From the NCBI GenBank assembly GCA_024752435.1, contig CP103032.1:310001-374000 (forward strand): DNA of 64,000 nt, given 5' to 3'. Shown in pieces: positions 35,380 through 48,078 of the stretch (its first letter is position 1; each line of letters begins with the position of its first letter). This stretch comes from Allantophomopsis cytisporea. Its lineage: Eukaryota > Ascomycota > Leotiomycetes > Phacidiales > Phacidiaceae. The notes beneath the pieces were generated by a model. That model ran no database searches. It saw nothing but the letters and a program-made list of their open reading frames with translations, and was not told where the DNA came from. The position numbers were made by a program, and so were the translations under genes.

Positions 35380-37431
35380 ATGTCTATGTACAACGCACAC
35401 CGTGGTATGGGAGGCCCTGCTTCGGGGAACTCGCGTCTGAATGAGCTCCTCGATGGCATCCGTCAGGAATTCGAGAGCCAGGCGCGTGCAAGCGGAGAAT
35501 ATGAACACTCAAGTAAGCATAGAACACAACCGCCTCAGGAGCACTGCGCGCATAGCATTGAAGACGTTGCGGTTCGCGCATCATGGTGTGCATTATTTGT
35601 AGGACACTGGCTAATGCAATTGCTTTCCAGTTGCGCAGCAGATCCAAGAAATGCAAATGATCCGCGAGAAGGTCTTTGCAATGGAACAAACTCACCACCA
35701 ACTCAAGGCCAAGTAAGCTTCGAATCTACTCTTGGCGGGACAATGATCTCTGCCAGATACACACACACACACACACACTAACACTTTTAGGTATGAGGAA
35801 GAGGTCCAGCACCTCAGAAGAGAGCTCGAGGCACGAGGTGGGGCCGCCGCAGCCTCTCGAATTGGAGGACCACCACAGCACACTGGACCAGCACAAGCAC
35901 CACCTCCATCTATTGGCCATGGCCCAAGCAACCTCTTTGGAGGCATTATGGCTGGTCAGGGTGGCCAAGGAGGCCCAGGACTTGCGCCTCCACCCCCACC
36001 ACAAGAGCAGGCACAGGGTCCCCCACAGCATCAGATGCCACAGCTACCACCGGGGCTGCAGCAGGGCCCACCAGCTTCTCAACAACCACCGTTCCAGCCA
36101 AGCGGTTATCCCCAGGGCCAAGCACCGAACGGCTACGGCGCAGCACCTCCTCAGTCTACCGCATCTCCAGGACCGGGTAAGCGTGGTCTTGTTCGTGGAC
36201 CAGGAGGACCAGCCACTCCTCAGCTCAACCAGCAAATGCCATACCCAGATCCAAGAGCATCACCACAAGTTGGCCACCCCACCCCGGACCACCGCGCCGG
36301 CCAAATGACTACCAACGTTGGTAATGCCCTGGCTGAATTGGACTTGGAACGCCTTCCGGCTCACCAAAAGAAGGTCACAGACGAATGGTTTGCGATTTTC
36401 AATCCACAGGTTCCACGTATCCTTGACGTCGATCTTCTCCATACACTTCCTCACGAGAGTGTCGTGTGCTGTGTTCGTTTCAGCCATGACGGAAAGTACG
36501 TTGCAACCGGATGTAACAGATCTGCACAAATCTTCGATGTTCTTTCTGGTATGAAGGTCTGCCATCTCCAAGATGATTCCGTCGACTCTGTTGGCGATCT
36601 GTACATTCGTAGTGTCTGCTTCAGTCCTGATGGCCGATACCTTGCAACCGGAGCAGAAGATAAGTTGATTCGAGTCTGGGATATCCAAACCCGTACCATT
36701 CGCAACACTTTCTCTGGTCACGAGCAGGACATTTACTCTCTGGACTTTGCCCGTGATGGCCGTACCATTGCTTCCGGATCAGGTGACCGCACCGTTCGCC
36801 TTTGGGATATCGAGGCTTCCCAGAACATCCTTACTTTGTCCATTGAGGATGGTGTCACCACTGTTGCCATCTCCCCAGACACCAAGTTCGTCGCAGCTGG
36901 ATCTCTCGATAAGAGTGTTCGTGTTTGGGATATTGCTACTGGTTATCTCGTGGAGCGACTGGAGGGCCCAGACGGCCACAAGGACAGTGTCTACTCCGTT
37001 GCTTTCGCACCAAACGGAAAGGATCTCGTTTCTGGAAGTTTGGACAAGACCATCAAGATGTGGGAGCTTATGGCTCCACGAGGAGGACATGCAAGCAGTG
37101 CACCGAAGGGTGGCAGATGCATCAAGACATTCGAGGGACACAAGGTAAATATCTGACCCACCATCCTCTTTATGTGAAGTACATGTGCTAAGTTTTCATT
37201 TTCAAGGACTTCGTCCTGTCCGTTGCCCTCACCCCAGATGGCCAATGGGTTCTCTCCGGATCTAAGGACCGCGGCGTTCAATTCTGGGATCCACGTACCG
37301 GCTCCACACAGCTCATGCTTCAAGGCCACAAGAACTCGGTTATCTCGGTTGCTCCTTCGCCTCTTGGTGGCGCTTTCGCTACCGGCTCTGGGGATATGAG
37401 AGCCCGCATCTGGAGCTACACTCCGATCTAA
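35380..37431 (+). CDS. TUP1: Tup1/RcoA transcriptional co-repressor
   Basis: Global co-repressor that acts with Ssn6/Cyc8. Four exons: 35380-35512, 35631-35712, 35791-37144 and 37207-37431, giving 597 residues. The N-terminal tetramerisation coiled coil runs over the first ~85 residues (RLNELLDGIRQEFESQARAS; IAQQIQEMQMIREKVFAMEQ; KYEEEVQHLRRELEARG). A Gly/Pro/Gln-rich linker follows, with the conserved patch PAHQKKVTDEWFAIFNP. A seven-bladed WD40 propeller comes next (for example VCFSPDGRYLATGAEDKLIR; GSGDRTVRLWDIE; GSLDKTIKMWEL; GSKDRGVQFWDPR). It ends ARIWSYTPI. Intron 2 contains a (CA)n run (35759-35778). The unusually long, repeat-rich region upstream may be regulatory. Confidence 0.97.
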
Positions 37432-38636
37432 ATCTCAATGTCCATGTAATACTTTGTATGGAGGGTGGTGTGGAATGACGACCAGATAGAACGTTCACGG
37501 ATCATGTTTGACGTAGGAGATGGGAAGTGGGTGGTGCGCTGACCGGAGAAGAGACACTGGGATGGATGCATGTCGAATCGAAAGGATTGTTTGCAACTTG
37601 GGATAGGGAATTTTTTTTTGTTTTGTTTTTGGTCGGCGTATTGATGGCTCACAACACACATCTCGAGATGTTTTTACCTTGTTACTCTATTTTTTTTTCT
37701 TCCTACCCTCTGCTTTATCGTTTTCTCTATTGATGTGATGCACGTGTCCGGGCACGAGTTGCACGAAGTAAAATGGATGGGGCCTTCTGAGCTCGCGATA
37801 TTGCCGTTTCTTGCTTGTTTTGTGGTGATATGAGCATGGGGCTTATTGTGATGTGCCTGTAGGAGCGTATGCCTTTTGGGAATGGGATTGTGATAGTGCA
37901 AGCTGGGGATAGGTCCGGATGTGTTGCGGTTGTGGATGTGGTTGTGCTTGAAAAGTTGGTATTCGTACATTACATCTATTATCACATATTTTACACGAGC
38001 TTTATGTCTAGAAGTATTCTCGTGGTGATGGGGTGGTCTTGATATCGTTCCAAGTGCATTGTAATGTTCACTTGTAAAACCGCGTCTAGGGGTCTGGCGG
38101 TGGCTTGACACTTGATGTACGATTCATGTAAAGCACGCTATTTCTGTTGGAGAATGATTCTGAAGTACTGAGGTTCTTGTTCTTGGAGAACTGCTTTTAT
38201 TTAATTCGACTACTAATGACAAAGGAAATGGATGGATATCAAGACTATAGACCGCGCTATGGAAAAACAACTGTAGGAAAGGAAACTGCCCTGTTAATCT
38301 GAACATGGACTTGAATAGCGACTGAACAGATATAAATTGAACAGAGCTGAACCGAACCGAAATGAAATGAAATGGACAAAACTCGTGAATTGCAAAGACC
38401 AGCTTCCAAAACTCCGCTTCTGAGCTGATGAACCAAGGGGATTTGGGCGTGTATGGCATGAGAAGCTGAGGGTGTTCACCACTCCAAGCGCATCCCATCC
38501 GCATCCGTACCCTCACTCAGCCCAGCCACCTCACCCAGCAGACCTCAACACCGCATTCCCCACACCAACCCACGCCAACCCCAAGAAACCCCCCTCTATC
38601 CTCAATAAAAAGCCCTCACAACCCCCTCCCCTCCGC
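37432..38636. other. Convergent intergenic region
   Basis: 1.2 kb between the TUP1 and DUF2015 stops. Poly-T runs near 37611-37629 and 37690-37700 are compatible with a TUP1 3' UTR. The minus-strand frame at 37674-38111 has no recognisable domain. Confidence 0.45.
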
Positions 38637-39057
38637 TCACGAAAAGCTCACAAACTTCGGATCCCGCGGAAGGCCATCGGCGCCGATGTTGTTCTTCTTG
38701 AACGTGCTCTCCATGAACAGCTTGCGCGCCTCGTCGAACCCCACCCCCTTGCGCTTCATGATCTTCTGCACCTCGCGCTTGCCGGCTTCGTCCAGCCCCG
38801 ACCGCTCGTCGCCCGTGATGTTGTCTGCTAGCGAGAAGTTCGTCGAGTGCAGGCCGGCTTCGACGTCGTCGCGGAAGGTTGTTGGGAGGGGCGTGTAGCT
38901 GTGGAATTTGGTGAAGGGGAGGTGGGCGCGGAAGAAGTAGAGGGCTGGGTGGGGTTAGTTTGGGGGTTGCGATGGGGTTGGGGACTGAGTTGGTGATGGA
39001 CGTACCGGTTGAGAGGACGAGGAGGAAGAAGACGGAGGAGTAGAGGATGTAGCCCAT
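38637..39057 (-). CDS. DUF2015 / UPF0357 small membrane-anchored protein
   Basis: A 119-residue protein of the fungal DUF2015 family (yeast YCL012C type). Minus-strand exons are 39057-39006 and 38944-38637; the 61-nt intron was placed by restoring the Ala codon before LYFFRAHLPF. A hydrophobic N-terminal segment (MGYILYSSVFFLLVLSTA) is a signal anchor. Conserved parts follow: YTPLPTTFRDDVEAGLHSTN, GDERSGLDEAGKREVQKIMK, RKGVGFDEARKLFM and the terminal GADGLPRDPKFVSFS. The biochemical role of the family is not known to me. The gene is divergent from eL28 across 634 bp. Confidence 0.9.
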
Positions 39058-39691
39058 TTTGAAAGGTGTTCTTAAGATGGTGAATGTAAGTCGGGCTTGG
39101 AAAGATGGGTGTTGTCGTCGTCACGCGTGTGGGACGATGAATTATATTGCGGCTTTTGATGACTGGTGGTGATAGAACAGAAAGAAAGTACGTCAGGTAA
39201 GTGAATGGATATTGAATATGGTCAGTATGGCAGAGAAGAGCAGAATATGTATAAGTGGACCTCAGTGATTATTTCGAAAGAATCGGCTTGTGACCGGGTC
39301 TTCGGATATCCTTCAAAGGTAGAGAGAGATGCGTCGTCCTCAACTCATTCAATAACCAAGCCACTATCGCCAAGCCCACATCACACAACCATTGAAATGG
39401 AATGCGCCTCGTCAGCACCCTACCGCTCTAATTCGGGAAAGTCATGCCTCAGTCAGTAACAATGACCGCAAGGCATCAACAACACATGCATCTGCTCTTT
39501 CAGGCACTTAGCTCACCTTACTCGAGCCCAGCCCCCAAGCGAAACGCGCTCTCATTGGCCGGCGCAGCGCACAGAAGAGGGAAATTCGAGGTTTATTGGC
39601 AGAGCGGCAATCATTCCATCAAACCTCGAATTTCAACCATCCAGACCACACCTTTCGACGACATCTAATTTTCTCGAAAATCACCGCCGCC
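39058..39691. promoter_or_regulatory. Divergent promoter region, DUF2015 / eL28
   Basis: 634 bp between divergent start codons. An ATTGG (inverted CCAAT) at 39554-39558 lies about 135 bp before the eL28 ATG; whether it is used is inference. Confidence 0.4.
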
Positions 39692-40550
39692 ATGTCTCAC
39701 GCCTCCAACCAAGTTTCCGCGGATTTGATCTGGGAGCTCACCCGTACGTTGTCCCTGAGATCTGGAATTGTGTTTTTCCTTTTGTGTTTGTCTTTGTGTG
39801 TGGGAGAGGGGAGGTTTGAGGTGGACGGTTTTGAGGAGGGGGATTTTTTCATGTCTCCGTCTGCATGAGAGGAGGATATACATGAGGATGGACGATGGAT
39901 TTCTACAGCGATGGTTTACTTTGGAGGAATCCTTGGACTAATGGGATATCTTTACAGGCAACCACAACTCTTACCTCGTCAAGAGAACCTCCGGTGGTGG
40001 AGCCCAGTTGTCCCGCGACCCATTGAACTTGAAGAACGTTCACTCCCGCAAGTACGCTGGTTTCGCCAACGACAAGGTACGCGCCCGATCCCGAGCAGCA
40101 ACTGAGCTGCGCAGAAAATATTGAAGGAGATATGCTGATTGTTTGGTTGTTAGGCCGTTGGTGTTGTCCCAGCTGAGGGCGACAAGGGTGGTGTTACTTT
40201 GATCACCAAGAAGACCGCACACACCCAGAGACCAGCCGCCGGTCACTACAAGTCCAACTTCCACGGTGGAAAGTCCACCCGCAAGTGAGTAGCTTGAATC
40301 TCTATGATTGCATATCCAGGATGGCTTTGTCAGGACAGTTTGTTGATATTCTTTTACTTACAGGACCTACGCCGGTATCGTCAACTCCACCACCAAGTCC
40401 GGTTACAGATCCGACCTCCGCTCCGAGGCTGTTTCCCGTGCCTCCGCCATCCGCCGCTCCCAGCGCCCAGTCAAGGCCTCCCCAGAGCCAAAGCTCCGTG
40501 GCAAGAAGTCATACGCTCAGGCCGCTGCCGCTGCTCAGGCTGAGAACTAA
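39692..40550 (+). CDS. 60S ribosomal protein eL28
   Basis: Large-subunit ribosomal protein eL28 (mammalian RPL28, fission yeast Rpl44; absent from budding yeast). Four exons: 39692-39743, 39958-40076, 40154-40284 and 40364-40550, giving 162 residues. Conserved stretches are SADLIWELTRNHNSYLVKRT, FSRDPLNL-like LSRDPLNLKNVHSRKYAGFA, GVTLITKKTAHTQRPAAGHY and TYAGIVNSTTKSGYRSDLRS, with a basic Ala-rich tail (RGKKSYAQAAAAAQAEN). The first intron, 214 nt right after codon 17, is long for this locus, a common pattern in ribosomal protein genes. Frame continuity supports every splice. Confidence 0.95.
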
Positions 40551-42242
40551 GTTATGTATCTTAATTGATATGTGACTTTGTTTTCGTTCTTGGGGTTTGG
40601 AAAAAGAGGTGGATGTGGATGGGTGAATGTTGATGTAAATGTGGATGTTTGCATGGACAGGAAAGCTTGTGATGGTTGCTTGGTATGGAGACTGGTCTGA
40701 AGCATGGTTTCCCCCGAGGTTCATGATTGGAATGGCCTTGATGGTTCGGGAATATGGCTAGCTCGGCTATAGCGAAATATGAGCATGTCAAATACCATTT
40801 TTGCTGGTGCTTTTGTGAGCTGACGTGTATGAATCGTGAACGGACTGGATTGTTGTGGGTCTGATCATGGGATACGGAGGATAACGATACGGATTTGAAG
40901 ACGTAGATGATGTTCTACGGGTATCTGTAAGGTGGATACAAAGCTGGTGGGAGGGTCTCGACAATTGCTAAGTTAGCCGTTTATTATGCTTTGTGAACAG
41001 AACCTCTCGAGACAAACTGTAGCGGCGACTCTGTTTGCTTCGTGTCAATGTTAGTAAGGCGAGCGAGTCAATCTGCAGTCGATTTGAGAGATTCTTGCTC
41101 CAACCTGTTAGTTGTTTCTAGTCCCAATACTATGATACCTCGGGATCTGATATCAATAGACAAGATGACTGACTGGTTTCGCCTACACGCGGACTACTCA
41201 AGTATGTTATCTACTAGAGCTGATACTCTATCAACTTCCATGAAATTTATGGACATTCCCATGTTGAATCCAAACCGCTAATACCGTACACCCGATATCA
41301 CTTCTAGTGCGGCATGAACCAGGCGGGTACATATGCGGATAGGACTGAATATCAGGATTCAAGAGGCCGATGATTGGTGCTATAGCTCTGGACAAACATG
41401 TACTATCCTCCACATTCTCGTGATTATGGGTTATCGTAATTTCGACACTTGCAGCTGTCAAGCCACTTCAGGAACAAGTCCACGGCATCGTAAGGTCCAC
41501 GGCATCGTAAGGATTATTGACAATCCCGAGCTGGCTTGAACTTACCGACATGTGAAATAGATCGGAAGAAATCGTGGTTTCATAGTAACTGGGCCTCTGG
41601 ACCCTTCCCCCAGGTCTCGTTCGTCCGAAAGTCCCCGATTATGAAGGGTAGCCTCGGTCTGGGGTAGTTTGACCCGTCAGAAGATGGTTAAAGCGTTGAT
41701 GACATATGAATGCATATGTACTCGAGGTACCCCGGATTTGAAGCTTCATCAAATATCGCAAAGTCGTCGATAATCACGGCATTTTAGGTTCTTGTCTACA
41801 TTATTAGGCCCGACCGCACATCATTCGACTCTTCGAGTAACTCGGTCAATGGGAAGAACCTTCGCTTAGCTCTCTGCCTGACCTGCTGCACCAACTGCTC
41901 AACCTGTTGCTAAGAGAAGGTAAGCTCAAACCCCGCCTGAGCCTGTGCAGGTCCAACAGTTTCGAGGTGTATTTCAGCAACCATAACATACCACCTCCAC
42001 CCGTCCATCTCCCATTCCCCGAATCTTCTTACATCTCTATACCTGCTTCTACCAAGTTCTTTCTTAACTTAGACTTCAGTACTCTTCAGCTCCTAAAAAG
42101 ATCCCTTCAGGTGAGTCTTTATCACAATATCTTTATATTATCTGTTCATTCTTTTGAACGGACTTTGATGTGCTTTCGGAGCTTGATTGCTGATTACCCC
42201 GCTACGGTGAAATAGACCTCACAACAAAAACAAACCGCAAAT
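40551..42242. other. Intergenic region with MDH promoter
   Basis: 1.7 kb. It contains a perfect 17-bp direct repeat (41479-41495 and 41496-41512). The last ~150 bp are a pyrimidine-rich leader before the malate dehydrogenase ATG. The frame at 41907-42215 is leader sequence without similarity. Confidence 0.5.
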
Positions 42243-43543
42243 ATGGTCAAAGCCGGTATGTACAACGGCTATAATGAGCCGGAATACAGCTAATCAGTAT
42301 AGTCGTCGCTGGTGCTTCTGGTGGAATCGGACAGGTTTGTCAACAGTATCATTATGTCCTAGATGTAATGCTAACAGCTTATGTAGCCACTGTCCCTCCT
42401 CCTCAAGACCTCTCCACTCATCTCCGAGCTCGCTCTCTACGATGTTGTAAACACCCCAGGTGTTGCTGCCGATCTTTCCCACATCTCTTCTCCAGCTGTA
42501 CGTTCTCATCGAATTATATATCATGGCCAGCGTATGCTAATGAATAAATCAGAAAGTTACCGGCTACCTTCCAAAGGATGACGGTGCAAAGGCTGCTTTC
42601 AAGGACGCCGATATTATCGTTATCCCAGCTGGAATTCCTCGTATGTTTATGAAAATGGTCCATCCACAAGATCCTCCGGCTAACCCTTCTGCGCACAGGC
42701 AAGCCAGGAATGACCCGCGATGATCTTTTCAATATTAACGCGGGTATCGTCAAGGGTCTCATTGAGGTCATCGCCGAGGTCGCACCGAAGGCATACATTC
42801 TTATTATCTCTAACCCAGTGAACTCCACTGTCCCAATTGCCGCTGAGGTACTCAAGGCCAAGGGAGTTTTCAACGCCCAGCGTCTCTTCGGTGTCACTAC
42901 CCTCGATGTCGTTCGTGCTGAAACCTTTGTTGCCGCCATCAGTGGCAGCAAGAACCCACAAGAGACCACTATCCCAGTTATTGGTGGTCACTCTGGAGAG
43001 ACTATTGTTCCATTGTTCAGCCAGGCCAAGCCAAGTGTTTCCATTCCAGCTGATAAATTGGCTGAGTTGGTCAACCGCGTCCAATTCGGCGGTGATGAGG
43101 TCGTTAAGGCCAAGGATGGTGCTGGATCTGCCACTTTGTCTATGGCTTACGCTGGTTACCGGTAAGCCTCATTAGCATCCCCGTGATAAACATAGCTAAT
43201 AGCGAGCAGTTTCGCCGAGAAGGTCTTGAAGGGTCTTCATGGTGAAAAGGGTATTGTCGAGCCATCTTTTGTCTACCTTCCAGGTGTTCCCGGTGGTGAG
43301 GCTATTGCCAAGGAGACTGGACTTGACTTCTTCTCTGTCCCAATTGAGCTTGGTGTAAGTCTTCCCATATCTTCTCTCTAGCACATGACTGACAGAATAT
43401 AGCCCAATGGAGTCGAGAAGGCCATCAACCCACTCGGCAACCTTGATGATAAGGAGAAGGAGCTTCTCAAGGCTGCAATTGCAGGTCTGAAGGGAAATAT
43501 TGAGAAGGGTGTTACCTTCGCTCACCAGTCACCACAAAAGTGA
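42243..43543 (+). CDS. Malate dehydrogenase, cytosolic form
   Basis: NAD-dependent malate/oxaloacetate interconversion. Seven exons: 42243-42255, 42303-42334, 42387-42497, 42553-42640, 42699-43161, 43210-43354 and 43403-43543, giving 330 residues. The protein starts MVKAVVAGASGGIGQPLSLL, with the dinucleotide-binding loop at residues 8-14 immediately after the start. No mitochondrial presequence precedes it, and the end (SPQK) is not a peroxisomal signal, so it is most likely the cytosolic isoform. Motifs: AGIPRKPGMTRDDLFNINA (substrate-binding Arg residues), ISNPVNSTVPI, GVTTLDVVRAETF, and the active-site His in VIGGHSGETIVP. The first exon is only 13 nt. Its Met is the only one that gives the canonical N-terminus. 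Confidence 0.95.
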
Positions 43544-44665
43544 TTCTCCTCTTTCCTCTTACTCTATTTCGCTTGGTTTTCTGTAGCTGGCTGCGTTAGC
43601 GGGATGTAAAGAGAATCAAACCGGTTCGCTATGACATAACATCTGTGGGAATTGATGACTGATAAATTCGTGTTTCGTTGCAGGTTGTAAGGTTGAATTT
43701 CTTAATGTATGGCAATAAATGCCTTACATTTATCCTTTTATGAATAGTCCCAGGACTGAAATGATTTGGTGGTGTTTGAAACGAAGGCTGGTACTGGGTA
43801 GGGGGATATACAGACTGGGTTAGTAGAGGGCGTGGGCTTCGGCTGTGCCATGCCAGCAGGGAATAGTGCAGAGTAGATTCAGTTTATTTCACTAGACATT
43901 GGTATTGCAGCGCTTGGCTGTACTTGGTTATAGGTATGTAATTGTGCTTGATTGTGCAAACCTTGCTGTGCTCATGTGATATCATGCATGATTTGTAGGA
44001 TAGACTTTATGCATGTTGGGAAGCGGTGGAGGAGGTTCGGCCCGCAATGGTATTATCTTCGGCTGATGGATGGATCGTGCAGATCTTAGGATGAGTGAGG
44101 TTTGTTTTGGGATTGTTAGTTTCTCTCTACTGTTAAGAATTTCCGTTGCATCTGGAGGTATTATTTGGAAATCGTCACTCTGCTTAGGAGATGGCTTTTG
44201 ACGCTGAGAGCTAATCTTTTTTCACAACGAAGTACATTGTGGTATTGTGCAAGTGTGTTCGATGCGTTCGATGCGTTCGATGCGTGTTCGAAACGACGTT
44301 CATATGCTTGGCATTTGTTGAGCTGCAGCAATATGTCATTGGTCTGCGCACATATATATGAAACCGACGCTGCTCTTGCATCTTGCATAGTTCTGTCGAT
44401 ACATTAATTTCATGGGAGGTTCGCTCAAACTTGTAGAACTTCGTAGAACAATACCTGTTGATGAAGGAGATAATGCGGGGAATGATAAAAAATGAAATTA
44501 TAACGACGATGGTGGGTAAGACGATGTTTGGTGTAGGCTGATTAAAAAAGAACTTTATAGTTCATTGGATTGAGCGGACTTAGAGCAAGTCTATAAACAT
44601 TTTTGTCTGCTTCACCGTGACTGAAAGCATAACATATCGGCTATTCGAAGCGTATCATTCACTAC
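43544..44665. other. Convergent intergenic region
   Basis: 1.1 kb between the MDH stop and the ankyrin gene stop. It includes a three-copy 9-bp repeat (gttcgatgc, 44257-44283). No gene is supportable. Confidence 0.5.
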
Positions 44666-46937
44666 TCAATACACATATGCAGCTTTCCCCTTCTTCAGAC
44701 TTCTGGAGCTAACAACCCAATCTGCCTTTGACTTCACACCATGAAGAACGATACGTCCCTCATCATCCATATAACCGTCATCTTCAACCCAAGCTCCGGG
44801 TAACTGAAAATCCTCACTTTCAGCAGATATATCCTTGATCATCACTGTCACCTCGTCATCCTCCTCGTATTCAACAGAGAAGAACCTGTCAGTACCCACT
44901 CTCACATAAGCACAATGACCGACAAGACCTCCTGGGTGTTGACTCTCTTCCTCTTTCCAGTAATCATGTAGACTTACTCCTACAGTTCTCAACACTTGCA
45001 TCCAACCTAACAGAAGTTTTGACTTGCTTTTCTCTTGTTCCCTTGCCTCTATATCTACCAAGGGCTCGTTTGTCGGTAAGCGTTTGGGTCCGGCTCCAGT
45101 TGCCAGCCACATATTTTTATCATCGTAGCCGTAATCTATGATGTAGTCGAGTGGGGTCGTGCCAAGTCTGGTACGAGCGTGGATATCAAAGCCCATTCTA
45201 AGCAGATCTTCCAAGAGACGAAATCCTTCACTAACCAGTAGTCCATAGATTCCGTAATTAGAATTCAGTCGATGCAAACCTGCATGTAGCAAGGTGAACC
45301 CCGAAGGAATATCGGACTTGATGTGCCCGAAACTGGCTCCGTGCTCTAAAAACCTAGCGATATGATTCTCGGCCTTCAAGTTTGCCAGTGTGAGTCTTAC
45401 AAGGTCGAAGCCTATCTTGACAGCCGTCGTGATCTTACTGTCGATGATTCTGGACCCAGCATTGTCCACGGCTTCCATATCCAACAAAAAAGCTTGTTGG
45501 TAATGGATCAAATATCTGTAGCCTTCTGGCGGCCCATCGTACGCCTGGATTGTTGAGACATTATTAGATTTTCCAAGCATGGGATCACAACCTCCATGCT
45601 CGACTAATACACGCAGACTATCACAAAGATCGAGTGGCCGATCTCTTGTAATATCAATCTTTCTTTGTGGACCCTTAGAAGTTGCTGAGGGGGCGATCTT
45701 GAAAGTATTCACGGAGGCGGCATATAAAGGTGTTCTAAAGCGTGAGTGTACAGCCAAAACCCAATGCAGTAATATAGAACTTACTGACACAGTCGACCGC
45801 CTGTAGAATTAGCATTCGCTCCTTGATCAATAAGCCATCGACAAAGCTTTGGTCGTGCATTTGCCGCTGCCGTCTTGATACCATTAGTATACTTCGGGAG
45901 ATGGGATTTGAAAATCTCACATGCAAAAGAGTGATACCGTCAGCAGATTTATCATACACTGAATAACCATTTTGAAAGTATCCCCTAACCAACTCGATGT
46001 CTCCATCAACGCAGGCATCCCATATTGAATCCGAATCTTGGATGATTCGTATGGGGGTAAATGTATACCGCCAATTTCCGTGGGATCTGACACTGGTCAT
46101 GTTGAGGCCTTTATTAAAGAAGAAAGTTGAAGATAAGAATTCTCGCTCGATAAAGTCCTCATCATTGCCGGATGACACCTTGATGCGGTTGTCTGATGTT
46201 CGCGAAATTGATTTATAGCTGTATGTTCCCAGACCACGCCATCTGGAATGTGTAGCATATATGTAAGAGTTCCGTTGTGAGTCACGATGCATGGATTGAA
46301 TCCCTATAGGAGAGACACTGCTTGATGTTTCACCGATATCGTTCGACGCCTTTTCAGTCTTTTCAATAACAACCGGTGGTACAAGGCTGGCGTTATTTCC
46401 TTCTATGCAGGAAAGAATCATTCCTTGAGATGATCGTAGTTCCAGTTGGAGTTTCCTAGGAACCATAAGTCCTTGTCTTGGAAAGCAGAGCACAACTTAC
46501 AAAGATAGGCATTCGATCGAAAGGCTCAACATCGACTTAGCCCGCTCCAACCTCTTTAAGTGTCCTTGAATCTTTTCACCACCTGTTGCTGTCTTTATCA
46601 TTGCGAATTTCCGCTTGAGGCCGCTACGTGACATCATTCCCTTTCCCAAATCTGTCAAGATTAGCTCCAAGTCTTGACCAACTCTCACACAATATTCAAG
46701 GCTCTGTCGAGCAGCACGATCCTTTGAATTGGTAAGATCATCTCTGTTTAAGTCGGCTCTGAGACTTAACAACATTCCAGCCAAAAGTTCAAGCTCCTCG
46801 AGCACATCGACGACATCTCGAGGGGCATTTTTCACGGCTTTGCAAAAGCTCTGTAGTTGTTGAATACTGTCAAAAATCTGGATGGCAAGTGAACCCACAC
46901 TGATAGCTCCAGTGATTACGCCAAAGACCTCAGCCAT
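44666..46937 (-). CDS. Ankyrin-repeat protein with fungal N-terminal (PigL_N-like) domain, copy A
   Basis: Four minus-strand exons: 46937-46501, 46455-45921, 45873-45785 and 45734-44666, giving 709 residues. Residues 1-145 form an all-helical domain starting MAEVFGVITGAISVGSLAIQ, resembling the fungal N-terminal domains (PigL_N/NACHT-N type) on NLR-like proteins. A variable linker follows, then RYTFTPIR and IWDACVDGDIELVRGYF, which opens an ankyrin region (TLLHTAAANARPKLCRWLID; QTPLYAAS; LRVLVEHGGCDP; GFDIHARTRLGTTPLDYI). The C-terminal ~115 residues are a conserved module with FFSVEYEEDDEVTVMIKDIS, LPGAWVEDDG and SKADWVV. No NACHT or NB-ARC ATPase is present. It is one of three tandem paralogues with the same exon plan. 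A role in non-self recognition is only inference. Confidence 0.85.
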
Positions 46938-48078
46938 GTTTGTGAAGATAGCGGCTAAGATGTATGATATAGACACAGAGAGTTTGTAGCGAAAGTACCT
47001 TTGTTTTGCACTGGTGTCACTGGCGGCCCATACATTTACTACAATTACTATCAGCTCAGATTTCGCGGACATATTGCGAATAAGACTGAGGTAGGTCAAT
47101 CCTTGTAAGTCTGTGGATGGTGCCCTGCAAGCCAGAAGTGTTAAGTCAAAGCAGTTGGCGTTGAAAATCACTGATAATGCACAAGTGCGCAATCATAATA
47201 TAAAGAGATGTTTCATGGGGATGATTATGTAACTATCGTCCACTAATCCACAGTCCAGGGTTAGTTGCTAGATGCAAGCATGTCAACCGAGTTCACAGTT
47301 CTTACTGAAGGGGTTAATGATATGCCTCGGACGATAATTACCTTCTAAATTTATACAGAAGCCCAAGGATGTCCGGAGAAGATAAGGATCTACCGGGCCC
47401 ATCGATCTAGTAGAACTATGCTTGGCAGTTTCCGATAGGATTGTGGTGCCATGCCTTCAAAACAATAGAAGACGTAATGATCGACAAATATTGAGGGCTA
47501 TAAAGTGACAGTGGGGGGCTGCATTGGAGGGTAATATTGCACACCAACAATTGTGTTAGAGGACTGTGTAAGTATCATAATCTTCTTGGGCGGAAATGAA
47601 CTGAGCTCGCAATACGCCGGCACTCAGAAGGCGAAGTTGACGGAAAATCAACTGGTGTCGTGTCCAATTTACCTGCCTCTCTACAATCTTCATCTCTCTT
47701 TCTGAGCGGGACGAATCAAGATTCTCGATCGTGGCGCGCTATTGGCCGGGAATCACTGCTGTGAAGAGGCATAGGTATTTGAAAGGTCATCACTTGCGGG
47801 GGAGTTATGCTACCCGGTGCAGGGCAGCGGCGAGGTGCTGTGCCGTTGAGGCTGCTTAAGCTCAGAATTAAAATGCCACAACACTTGACTTGTTCTACAA
47901 AAACCTGCAATACAATCCTCCGTTGAGTATATGAGCTTTGTTGTTTGTTTGTCCGAATAATTTGTATTTATTTTGGACTCTGGCTGTATCATTAGTATGA
48001 TGTAGAGCAAAGGCACTTCCACAGATTTACACTTTATTTCGAGCAGTAAATAGACGCATATGGGTGAAAACTTAGCAT
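46938..48078. other. Intergenic spacer in ankyrin array
   Basis: 1.1 kb holding the promoter of copy A and the 3' end of copy B. The frame of copy A is open upstream of its ATG to 47192, but that part has no counterpart in copies B or C. Nothing else was recognised. Confidence 0.45.

Noticed and set aside
46938..47192. Upstream in-frame extension of ankyrin copy A
   Set aside because: Copies B and C both start at the MAE(V/A)F position; the extension has no similarity.
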